Shown here one piece after another: positions 1 through 5,534 of a stretch of DNA of 7,785 nt. Position 1 is the first letter of the stretch. Every line of letters starts with the position of its first letter. The notes below the pieces were generated by a model. That model worked only from the letters and a program-made list of their open reading frames with translations, ran no database searches and had not been told where the DNA came from. The translations under genes and the position numbers were made by a program. The stretch lies in contig DATIJK010000013.1 in the NCBI GenBank assembly GCA_035478715.1, positions 1 to 7,785 on the forward strand, read 5' to 3'. The DNA comes from JAICLK01 sp035478715 (GTDB taxonomy: Bacteria > Patescibacteriota > Saccharimonadia > Saccharimonadales > UBA4665).

Positions 1-66
1 GTGGCTGATCGTGTTATTGAGGCTTTACACGATCAAGTAGTCATTGACAACCAAGAAGCAGCATAG
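1..66 (+). CDS. 3' end of an unidentified gene (partial)
   Basis: Frame 1 is open from the first base to a TAG at 64-66, while the other two + frames close within the first 40 bases. It encodes a 21-residue tail, VADRVIEALHDQVVIDNQEAA, with a short helix-like stretch and an acidic end. The tail does not look like the C-terminus of ribosomal protein L11 or NusG, the genes that often precede rplA. It is too short for any family assignment. The next gene begins 49 bases downstream on the same strand, so the two could be co-transcribed. A gene tail here is plausible rather than proven. Confidence 0.5.
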   Translation: MADRVIEALHDQVVIDNQEAA

Positions 67-115
67 TAAATTTTACTGTAAGATTTCTAACGTTTTGTAC
101 GAATATTGAGGGAAC

Positions 116-487
116 ATGGGTTTTGCTGGCGAACAACCTCACCAATATGTAGGCATGACGCTTGCGGAGCAAGCGAGACTCTATTTGCAGTCAGATGGCA
201 AAACTCGAAGTTCACTTATTTTTGGCATATTTCTAGCACAAGCAGTTCATGCTGAATACGCGACTCAAGCAACTGTACAGAACGAAGGATATACAGTTGA
301 ACAACCAAAAACACGGCACACCGGTGCACTCGGTATATTGGAGCGAACAGAATTAGCAGCCACTGTTTTTGAAACCGGTGCCTTTGAGCTTCTTGACCCG
401 GCAGAGCAGAGAGCAATTTTGGCACGATATGTATTCGGAATCGCTAACGTTACCTCGGTATACGATAGCGTTGGACTGCAAAATTGA
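116..487 (+). CDS. Hypothetical protein, 123 aa
   Basis: I do not recognise this protein. The ATG at 116 has a Shine-Dalgarno-like GAGGG at 108-112, the same core seen before the 37-aa ORF at 3373 and before thyA, which supports the start. An internal Met at residue 14 is a less likely alternative. The sequence looks soluble and mainly helical: Ala-rich segments around residues 15-25 and 35-50, and a C-terminal half containing ELAATVFETGAFELLDPAEQ. There is no signal peptide, convincing membrane span, cysteine cluster or nucleotide-binding loop. It ends with TGA, and rplA follows with its own promoter, so it is probably a separate unit. The antisense frame at 216-425 is a shadow. It is probably a real gene because of the good ribosome-binding site and protein-like composition; function unknown. 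Confidence 0.7.
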   Translation: MGFAGEQPHQYVGMTLAEQARLYLQSDGKTRSSLIFGIFLAQAVHAEYATQATVQNEGYTVEQPKTRHTGALGILERTELAATVFETGAFELLDPAEQRAILARYVFGIANVTSVYDSVGLQN

Positions 488-507
488 ATGTAAATAACAA
501 AGATTTA

Positions 508-536
508 TTAGCATTTCATCTCTAATGTGTTAAAAT
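508..536 (+). promoter_or_regulatory. Sigma70-type promoter of rplA
   Basis: A -35-like TTAGCA (508-513, four of six matches to consensus) is followed after exactly 17 bases by TAAAAT (531-536, five of six), with an extended -10 TG at 528-529. Transcription would start near 543, giving a leader of about 65 bases that contains the hairpin at 553-599 and the ribosome-binding site. The promoter is placed by consensus matching only. Confidence 0.65.
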
Positions 537-552
537 AACTACTATTAATTAG

Positions 553-599
553 TTTTGTGGGACCCGTGCCTTATGATGCGCGGGGTTTGCACCACGAAA
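553..599 (+). promoter_or_regulatory. Ribosomal protein L1 autoregulatory leader hairpin
   Basis: The rplA leader folds into two stacked stems. The outer stem pairs 553-560 (TTTTGTGG) with 592-599 (CCACGAAA), eight pairs including one G-U. The inner stem pairs ACCC (562-565) with GGGT (583-586) and GTGC (566-569) with GCGC (578-581, one G-U), with G582 bulged and an 8-base loop at 570-577. An asymmetric internal loop (G561 against TTGCA 587-591) separates them. GUGGGA facing a long 3' strand that ends in ACCAC resembles the L1-binding site on the 23S rRNA L1 stalk, the known basis of L1 translational feedback. The outer stem reaches the first A residues of the Shine-Dalgarno AAAGGAG (597-603), so bound L1 could block initiation. 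Base pairing is seen directly; regulation is inferred. Confidence 0.72.
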
Positions 600-608
600 G
601 GAGACAGT

Positions 609-1574
609 ATGGCTAAGGCAGCCAAAGACGATTCTAAAGATAAAGAAGTTAAAGAAGCTGAGCTTGTTGTAGAAACAGCTCCGGTTGAAGAAGCTGCAGA
701 CGAATCTGCTGTTGAAGAAACATTGGCCGAAACAACCGAAGAAAAAGTAGCGGCAAAAGCAGGCAAGCGCAGCGCTAAGGGCCAAGCTGAAGCCGAAGCC
801 AAAACCGAGAAAATTGAACATCAGAAACATCGTACAGAAGATGCATCCGAAGAAGCAGGCGAGCAAAAGCCCAAAAAAACTGTCAAGCCGACTCGCTCAC
901 GCTTAGAGCGTCAAGGCAAGAAATTCCGCGACGCAGCTAAATTGATCGAAAAAGACAAAGTTTATTCATTGGATCAGGCTCTGGAGCTTGCGCAAAAGAC
1001 AAATCCTGCCAAATTTGACGCCAGCGTAGAATTACATATCAATCTGAATGTCGATCCGCGCCACGCCGACCAGAATATCCGCGACAACCTCGTGCTGCCT
1101 GCTGGAACTGGAAAATCCGTCCGTGTCGCAGTATTTGACGATGGTAAAGTCGCCGAAGCTGATGTTTCAGGAATCGAAACTTTGACTAAGCAGCTAGAAA
1201 AAGGCGAACTTAATTTTGACGTCCTGATCGCAACGCCAGCACAGATGCCCAAGCTCGGTAAATATGCCCGCATACTTGGCCCGCGCGGCTTAATGCCAAA
1301 CCCGAAGAGTGGTACGGTCACCGCAGACGTCGCAAAGGCCGTTAAAGAAGCCAAAGCCGGCCGCGTCGAATACCGTGTTGACACCACCGGCATCATACAT
1401 TTGAGCATTGGCAAAGTCAGCTTTTCTGCTAAACAGCTACAAGATAACGCACAAGCGGTCTTGAAAAGCGTAAAGTCAAATAAACCAGCCAGTATCAAAG
1501 GTATTTACGTAAAATCCATTCACGTAACGACCTCAATGGGCCCATCAATCAAAGTCGAACCAAACGCTAGCTAA
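609..1574 (+). CDS. rplA: 50S ribosomal protein L1 with ~95-aa N-terminal extension
   Basis: L1 binds helices 76-78 of 23S rRNA, forms the mobile L1 stalk that helps release E-site tRNA, and in many bacteria represses its own mRNA. The 321-aa product carries a full L1 core from about residue 97: RLERQGKKFRDAAKLIEKDKVYSL at its start (Lys/Arg-rich), central HINLNVDPRHADQNIR, and the family signature around residues 213-233 (MPKLGKYARILGPRGLMPNP). L1 is normally about 230 aa. The extra ~95 residues are Ala/Glu/Lys-rich, low in complexity and probably disordered, acidic in residues 15-45 and mixed-charge afterwards. The ATG at 609 is preferred because AGGAG lies at 599-603, five bases upstream. 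An in-frame TTG at 555 lies inside the leader hairpin and has no ribosome-binding site. The gene before it is not a recognisable rplK, so the usual L11-L1 pairing appears to be broken. Confidence 0.97.
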   Translation: MAKAAKDDSKDKEVKEAELVVETAPVEEAADESAVEETLAETTEEKVAAKAGKRSAKGQAEAEAKTEKIEHQKHRTEDASEEAGEQKPKKTVKPTRSRLERQGKKFRDAAKLIEKDKVYSLDQALELAQKTNPAKFDASVELHINLNVDPRHADQNIRDNLVLPAGTGKSVRVAVFDDGKVAEADVSGIETLTKQLEKGELNFDVLIATPAQMPKLGKYARILGPRGLMPNPKSGTVTADVAKAVKEAKAGRVEYRVDTTGIIHLSIGKVSFSAKQLQDNAQAVLKSVKSNKPASIKGIYVKSIHVTTSMGPSIKVEPNAS

Positions 1575-1605
1575 AGTAACGCCGCGATATTTTCGCTACC
1601 AAATT

Positions 1606-2433
1606 TTAGACGACGCATACCGGACGGTGGAATTGTCCGCATCCGCTCATCAAATTGTTGACAAATCCATGCAAGACTTGGTCCGCAATCGTTACACCCG
1701 TTGCTGCCCGAATCTCGGTAAGTTCGGAACTGACCGCGTTTAATGCGAAGGGACTTAGCCTGCCGACAATTCCCAAGGCATTTTTTTGAGACGCGCTCCA
1801 AATCGTATCGGACGCTGCATGAGCATACATAAATGTCATTCTTCTTCGCTGCGCGAGTGCTTCACCGCGGCATGGATCGCCGTGAACTGCCCCTCTTGCA
1901 GCTCGCCACATTGCAAGCAGTGATTTTGCTTCGGGCCGGAATTCGTCATTTGGACGTCGATCAAGCAAGAATTTTGCAGCTTGTAGTATCGCTGCGTTAC
2001 GATCGTCGTCTGCAGAACCGCCTGCGGGCAACGCAGGCAAATAGTCGGGAAACTGGGCAACTGCAAATTCTGCGCCAATCCACAGTGAACTCATAATCCA
2101 ACTTGTTCCTAGCGTATGAAGACGTTCTCGCGAGTAGTAATGCATATTGCCAGATTGTGCTTCATTAGCAGATCGTGCCGGACGGCAAGGAATACCGAAT
2201 CTATGATGTGCCCTGATAGCTGCAGAATCAACAATTTGCAACTGTTCGACTGATATGTCCATGGCTGCAAATTGATCGACCGTAAGCGCCCCGGACAAAA
2301 TCTTGCCAATCGCATGGCTGCCAGCAAGCGTCATAAGTCCTGCATTTGCTTGCGGGAACCTCTGATTACCAACTAGATATGCTTCTAGAAAATTCGGCGG
2401 TAAATCTGTTGGCCCCCCGATTATATCTTTCAT
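1606..2433 (-). CDS. Hypothetical protein, 275 aa, probably leaderless
   Basis: I do not recognise this protein. It begins MKDIIGGPTDLPPNFLEAYL and is rich in Ala and aromatic residues. Other visible features are a Cys/Arg-rich stretch near residues 80-90 (GIPCRPARSANEAQ), a moderately hydrophobic segment near residues 105-135 (LGTSWIMSSLWIGAEFAVAQ), a mixed-charge middle (FLLDRRPNDEFRPEAKSL) and a Cys-containing C-terminus (GCGQFHRPVCVV). There is no P-loop, signal peptide or recognisable catalytic motif. The ATG at 2433 is the first in-frame ATG after a stop at 2457-2455. No Shine-Dalgarno precedes it, but a perfect TTGACA lies just upstream, so the mRNA may start at or near the ATG. The gene converges on rplA with 31 bases between stops. 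The open frame is long and the opposite-strand ORFs are short, so it is likely real; function unknown. Confidence 0.72.
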   Translation of the reverse strand: MKDIIGGPTDLPPNFLEAYLVGNQRFPQANAGLMTLAGSHAIGKILSGALTVDQFAAMDISVEQLQIVDSAAIRAHHRFGIPCRPARSANEAQSGNMHYYSRERLHTLGTSWIMSSLWIGAEFAVAQFPDYLPALPAGGSADDDRNAAILQAAKFLLDRRPNDEFRPEAKSLLAMWRAARGAVHGDPCRGEALAQRRRMTFMYAHAASDTIWSASQKNALGIVGRLSPFALNAVSSELTEIRAATGVTIADQVLHGFVNNLMSGCGQFHRPVCVV

Positions 2434-2439
2434 TGCGCT

Positions 2440-2469
2440 AATATTGTCGCATGCTCATGATACTGTCAA
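2440..2469 (-). promoter_or_regulatory. Promoter of the 275-aa hypothetical gene
   Basis: On the - strand a perfect TTGACA (2469-2464) is followed after 18 bases by AATATT (2445-2440, four of six matches to TATAAT). With a 17-base spacer the hexamer would be CAATAT. The predicted start site falls at about 2433, on the A of the ATG, and there is no ribosome-binding site. Together these suggest a leaderless transcript. Confidence 0.5.
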
Positions 2470-2541
2470 GGTTGGACACGGATAAAATCATCGGATCGTG
2501 TAACAGCTTATTTTTATTTCCATTAAATTCTGGCTCTTTGT

Positions 2542-2547
2542 TACTAT
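2542..2547 (+). promoter_or_regulatory. Possible -10 element of the dNMP-kinase-like gene
   Basis: TACTAT (four of six matches) lies six bases before the ATG at 2554, and no Shine-Dalgarno is visible in the preceding 30 bases. This would give a transcript that starts at or next to the start codon. No convincing -35 lies 16-18 bases upstream (TTCCAT at 2518 is poor), so the call is weak. Confidence 0.3.
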
Positions 2548-2553
2548 TGATGC

Positions 2554-3315
2554 ATGATAATCGTCGGCATCATGGGTGGCATCGGCCATGGTAAAACTAC
2601 GTTCGCCGAAGCTCTGCACCGTGCGCAACCAAAATCCAGGCATATAGAAAATTCAGAACTGATATCAGAAATCATAAACAATTGGCAATCACAGACGACT
2701 TTTATACCAAATCCGGCAAAATCGGACGATGTCAAAAAATGGCTGCAATTATTACCGGGTGCGTTCGAAAAAGCTACCCATCAGTCGATCGACAGAAATA
2801 TATTTGCGTTTGACCCTGAAATTGCAAATAAACATCCAATTTTATATGAAAAATTGTACACATACTTATTGGATGTGCAAAAAAAACCTGCCCTTTTAAG
2901 TACGCCCATTACAGTCGGGAACAAGTCAGAATACCGAGCAATACTCCAATGGCTTGGAGGCTATGTGCAGGTGAAGCTGCCGCCGGGATTCTGGTTTCGC
3001 GAATTGATACATCGCGTTAAACAGTTTGAAATGCAAGGTGTTGAACTTGGGATATTGGGCGGTGTCCGCTTTCCGGCAGACGTCGATGTCATCAAAGGGG
3101 CGGACGGTTATGTACTGCTTATCCAACGATCGCTGTCACGTGAAATGGATGCGAACGATCCTACTGAGGCGGCCCGCAAATTAATCACTCCGGATACCAC
3201 AATTCATAATGACGCCGGCATTGCAGAGCTGATTGGGTGTGCTAAAAAAGTTTACGATAACCTGCAGAACGCCGAACTGAAACAGGAATATTTTGCAAGT
3301 ACATCAGCAAATTAA
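2554..3315 (+). CDS. Deoxynucleoside monophosphate kinase-like P-loop protein
   Basis: This 253-aa protein probably transfers phosphate from ATP to a (deoxy)nucleoside monophosphate in the cytoplasm. The Walker A loop is at residues 8-16 (GGIGHGKTT), directly after the first beta strand MIIVGIM. Around residues 128-150, RAILQWLGGYVQV followed by PGFWFRELI resembles the substrate-side segment of phage-type dNMP kinases (usually RE-LQ-xGT-R then WV). Residues 168-190 (LGGVRFPADVDVIKGADGYV) match their VRFPNEA strand-helix-strand, here with GG where those enzymes usually have SD. The QRSL and HNDAGIAEL segments near the end fit the same fold. Dephospho-CoA kinase is an alternative, but the VRFP and LQWLG motifs fit less well there. 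No dedicated dTMP kinase is seen in the window, so dTMP from ThyA is an attractive substrate; that is inference. Confidence 0.72.
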   Translation: MIIVGIMGGIGHGKTTFAEALHRAQPKSRHIENSELISEIINNWQSQTTFIPNPAKSDDVKKWLQLLPGAFEKATHQSIDRNIFAFDPEIANKHPILYEKLYTYLLDVQKKPALLSTPITVGNKSEYRAILQWLGGYVQVKLPPGFWFRELIHRVKQFEMQGVELGILGGVRFPADVDVIKGADGYVLLIQRSLSREMDANDPTEAARKLITPDTTIHNDAGIAELIGCAKKVYDNLQNAELKQEYFASTSAN

Positions 3316-3319
3316 CTCC

Positions 3320-3348
3320 TTTACAAAGTCATCGCAAGAACTCATAAT
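3320..3348 (+). promoter_or_regulatory. Promoter of the 37-aa ORF / glycosyltransferase unit
   Basis: TTTACA (3320-3325, five of six matches to TTGACA) and CATAAT (3343-3348, five of six matches to TATAAT) are separated by exactly 17 bases. The start site would be near 3355, giving a leader of about 18 bases to the ATG at 3373. That leader holds a ribosome-binding site at 3364-3368. It is among the best promoter matches in the window. Confidence 0.65.
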
Positions 3349-3372
3349 CTAACGAATTAAAGAGAGGGAAAT

Positions 3373-3486
3373 ATGGTAGACAACACAACTGACGCCGATG
3401 GTTATTATGACGAAGACCAAGGCGGCGACGAGGAAATCGATTTGAGCTTTTTGAATGAAAAAAGCCCGGACGAACCAAAAAAATAG
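3373..3486 (+). CDS. Small acidic protein, 37 aa, overlapping the glycosyltransferase start
   Basis: The ORF runs from ATG at 3373 to TAG at 3484-3486 and encodes a 37-residue acidic protein: MVDNTTDADGYYDEDQ, a GGDEEIDLSFLNEK segment, and a Pro/Lys end. It is short and is easily missed by ORF callers. Support comes from GAGGG at 3364-3368, four bases before the ATG, and from a strong promoter whose start site would fall about 18 bases upstream. Its last 32 bases overlap the glycosyltransferase ORF, whose ATG at 3455 lacks its own nearby ribosome-binding site, so the small ORF probably couples translation into that gene. It has no membrane span or signal peptide. The hydrophobic IDLSFL island in an acidic tail could be a docking peptide, but no function can be assigned. 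It might alternatively be only a leader cistron. Confidence 0.6.
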   Translation: MVDNTTDADGYYDEDQGGDEEIDLSFLNEKSPDEPKK

Positions 3487-4669
3487 CAAAATCAGGGTTG
3501 GGCTGGTTGTTCCGCACATTTTCATGCAGCGGGATATATTGCCGCATGTCATTTTTTCGCCCGGAAAACTTGCGCTTGAATTAGCAGATGGTCTGCAGCA
3601 AATGGGCGCGGATGTAACGCTATTTTCGCCCGGACCGGTAGATACAATCGTTACGAACATCTCCGCCGATATGTCTTTGTTTGAACAAGAATTATCGCTC
3701 CGCGGCGATTCGTACCTTGATTTACTTAAAAAGCACCCATTTACTTTTATAACGCTGGCACGTCAAATACAAAGTGAAGTAATTGCGAAAGCATATGAAA
3801 TGGCAAACGACGACAGGCTCGACATCGTGCACATATACACGAACGAAGAAGATATCGCACTGCCATTCGCGAAATTCTGCAAAAAACAGGTCGTTTTTAC
3901 ACATCATGACCCTTTTAATTTTCTGGTCAAATACAAGAATCTTTTCCCGAAATACAAAGATCTAAATTGGGTCTCAATGTCGTTTTCTCAACGGCATGGA
4001 ATGCCAGAGGATACGAACTGGGTTGGTAATATTTATCACGGACTTTTAAAGGACGTGTTAGTCCCTATTGCTCAACCGACTAATGATTATATGGCGTATC
4101 TTGGCAGGATCGTCGAACCGAAAGGCTTGCATTTGGCAATCCAAGCAATTCGCCAATATAACGTCAAAGCCAAGCAAAAAATGCTGCTAAAAATAGTAGG
4201 CAAACACTATGCCGGACATAAAAAAGATACATATTGGCAAACTAAAATAGAGCCGGAGCTTGGCGGAGAGATTGAATATATTGGATTTATTCCCGAAGAA
4301 AAAAAAGCAAGTTTTCTAGGAAACGCTGCTGCTGTAGTTGTACCGTCAATTTTTAATGAACCGTTCGGTATGGTAGCTATAGAAGCGCTTGCGTGCGCAA
4401 CGCCGGTTATCGCGCTGGATTCAGGCGCACTTCCCGAAATCATATCAAATGGGATAACTGGCATTTTAGCGCATAAAATTATTGCTGATGATGGTAAAAT
4501 CGACGAAGCTGCAACAATACAGAATATTGCTCACGCTATTACAAAAATTCAATCGATAGACCGCGACAAATGCCGTGAAGATTTTGAGGAACGGTTTACG
4601 TTAGACCGAATGTGTTCCGAACACTTAGTGCTATACGAAAAACTTATACAATCACCAGGTCGGTCTTGA
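3455..4669 (+). CDS. GT4-family glycosyltransferase (GT-B fold)
   Basis: This 404-aa protein is a predicted retaining glycosyltransferase that moves a sugar from a nucleotide-sugar donor to a glycan, lipid or other acceptor at the cytoplasmic face of the membrane. The N-terminal Rossmann half has KIRVGLVVPHI at residues 12-21 and the glycine/acceptor-side region FSPGKLALELADGLQQMGADV (34-54), followed by FTHHDP near 148-153. The C-terminal donor half has YLGRIVEPKGLHLAIQA (215-231), IEYIGFIPEEKK (273-284) and the diagnostic EX7E motif at E302-E310 in NEPFGMVAIEALACATPVIA. No membrane span is evident and the length fits the family. It starts inside the 37-aa ORF without its own Shine-Dalgarno, which points to translational coupling. 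The acceptor cannot be read from the sequence; a cell-envelope glycan is the usual expectation. Confidence 0.92.
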   Translation: MKKARTNQKNSKIRVGLVVPHIFMQRDILPHVIFSPGKLALELADGLQQMGADVTLFSPGPVDTIVTNISADMSLFEQELSLRGDSYLDLLKKHPFTFITLARQIQSEVIAKAYEMANDDRLDIVHIYTNEEDIALPFAKFCKKQVVFTHHDPFNFLVKYKNLFPKYKDLNWVSMSFSQRHGMPEDTNWVGNIYHGLLKDVLVPIAQPTNDYMAYLGRIVEPKGLHLAIQAIRQYNVKAKQKMLLKIVGKHYAGHKKDTYWQTKIEPELGGEIEYIGFIPEEKKASFLGNAAAVVVPSIFNEPFGMVAIEALACATPVIALDSGALPEIISNGITGILAHKIIADDGKIDEAATIQNIAHAITKIQSIDRDKCREDFEERFTLDRMCSEHLVLYEKLIQSPGRS

Positions 4670-5462
4670 TGTGCGGGTGTGACTTGTAGTTTTCCAGTAC
4701 GAAATTTTCTTCTTTGAAATCATCGATAGTTTTGACGTCGCCGACGATTTTGAGTTTCGGGAACGGGTATGGTTTACGTTGCAATTGCTCCTTGGCTGCG
4801 TCAATGTGATTTCGGTACAGATGCGCACTACCAGTCGAAATAATCAACTCGCGTGGTTGCGCGTCGACAAGGTGGGCTACCATATACAGCAACATGGCGT
4901 ATTGTGCGATGTTAAATGGGGCGCCCAGGAACACATCCCACGAACGCTGGTACAAATGCAAACGCAATTTTCCCTTTGTCAGATCAAACTGGAACATCGT
5001 ATGGCAGGGCGGCAATCGCATTTCTTTTAGTTCGCCGGCGTTCCATGCATTCACAATGATGCCTTTAGAGTCGGGGTTGTTCTTTAATTCGTCGATCGCC
5101 CATTGCAATTGATCAAATTCAGTGCCATCCGGCCGTTGCCAGTGCCGCCACTGAACACCATATACTCGTCCAAGATCATTCGAACCTTCGTGCAAAAAGC
5201 CATCCCAATAATGAATTTTATGTTCGTGCAGATACGTGACGTCGGAACTCCCGGAAATGAACCAAAACAATTCATGCAGTAATGTCTTGAACGGCATTTT
5301 TTTGGTAGTCAGCAAAGGGAATCCCTGCCGGAGATCGAAATGGACTTGTGTACCGAAAATTGATGTAATGCCGTGTATACCGCGCGTCTTTTTACCGCGG
5401 CCGTCTTTAATAATTTCTGCCATCAATTGCAAATACTGATACTCAGGATGTGTATGTGCCAT
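4644..5462 (-). CDS. thyA: Thymidylate synthase
   Basis: ThyA methylates dUMP to dTMP using methylene-tetrahydrofolate. The 272-aa protein has the expected length and features: R27 before SIFG, FPLLTTKK (48-55), LLHELFWFISG (61-71), DLGRVYGVQWRHW (96-108), catalytic C153 in LPPCHT, QRSWDVFLGAPFNIAQYA (172-189) with R173, D176 and N184, and H214/Y216 in the nucleotide-binding TGSAHLY. Three positions differ from E. coli: the RTGTGT phosphate-loop segment reads RGIHGI, W83 is F89, and D205 is S212. All core catalytic residues remain, so it is probably active. The ATG at 5462 is preceded by GAGGG (5469-5465) and a second GAGG ten bases from the ATG. The gene lies 72 bases after the amidotransferase-like gene and overlaps the glycosyltransferase gene tail to tail by 26 bp. 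Confidence 0.96.
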   Translation of the reverse strand: MAHTHPEYQYLQLMAEIIKDGRGKKTRGIHGITSIFGTQVHFDLRQGFPLLTTKKMPFKTLLHELFWFISGSSDVTYLHEHKIHYWDGFLHEGSNDLGRVYGVQWRHWQRPDGTEFDQLQWAIDELKNNPDSKGIIVNAWNAGELKEMRLPPCHTMFQFDLTKGKLRLHLYQRSWDVFLGAPFNIAQYAMLLYMVAHLVDAQPRELIISTGSAHLYRNHIDAAKEQLQRKPYPFPKLKIVGDVKTIDDFKEENFVLENYKSHPHIKTDLVIV

Positions 5463-5491
5463 TACCCTCTCGCCTCTTGGTTACTATATTT

Positions 5492-5500
5492 ATGATAGCA
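5492..5500 (-). promoter_or_regulatory. Possible extended -10 promoter of thyA
   Basis: The - strand reads TGCTATCAT (5500-5492): an extended -10 TGn directly before TATCAT, five of six matches to consensus. No good -35 is present at the usual spacing, which is common for extended -10 promoters. The start site would be near 5485 and leave a leader of about 22 bases with the ribosome-binding site. If real, thyA can also be transcribed apart from the upstream genes. Confidence 0.42.
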
Positions 5501-5534
5501 GTTAAACGATTACATTAATAGGTCGCCAATTAAC

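Noticed and set aside
65..77. Inverted repeat AGTAAA-T-TTTACT after the first partial gene
   Set aside because: AT-rich and short; expected by chance in such sequence, and too small as RNA to be a terminator. A role as an operator cannot be supported.
555..608. Upstream in-frame TTG start for rplA, giving a 339-aa protein
   Set aside because: The TTG lies in the leader hairpin, has no ribosome-binding site, and the added residues are encoded by the L1-binding structure; ATG at 609 has AGGAG five bases upstream.
974..1498. 174-aa - strand ORF inside rplA
   Set aside because: It is the antisense shadow of a clearly recognised ribosomal protein gene and shows no family features.
1575..1605. 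Rho-independent terminator between rplA and the 275-aa gene
   Set aside because: A GTAACG/CGCTAC pairing exists (1576-1581 with 1594-1599), but it has a mismatch, a 12-base loop and only a short T run; too weak to call.
1833..2096. 87-aa + strand ORF antisense to the 275-aa gene
   Set aside because: No ribosome-binding site or promoter, Arg/Leu-rich composition typical of an antisense shadow, and a much longer ORF on the other strand.
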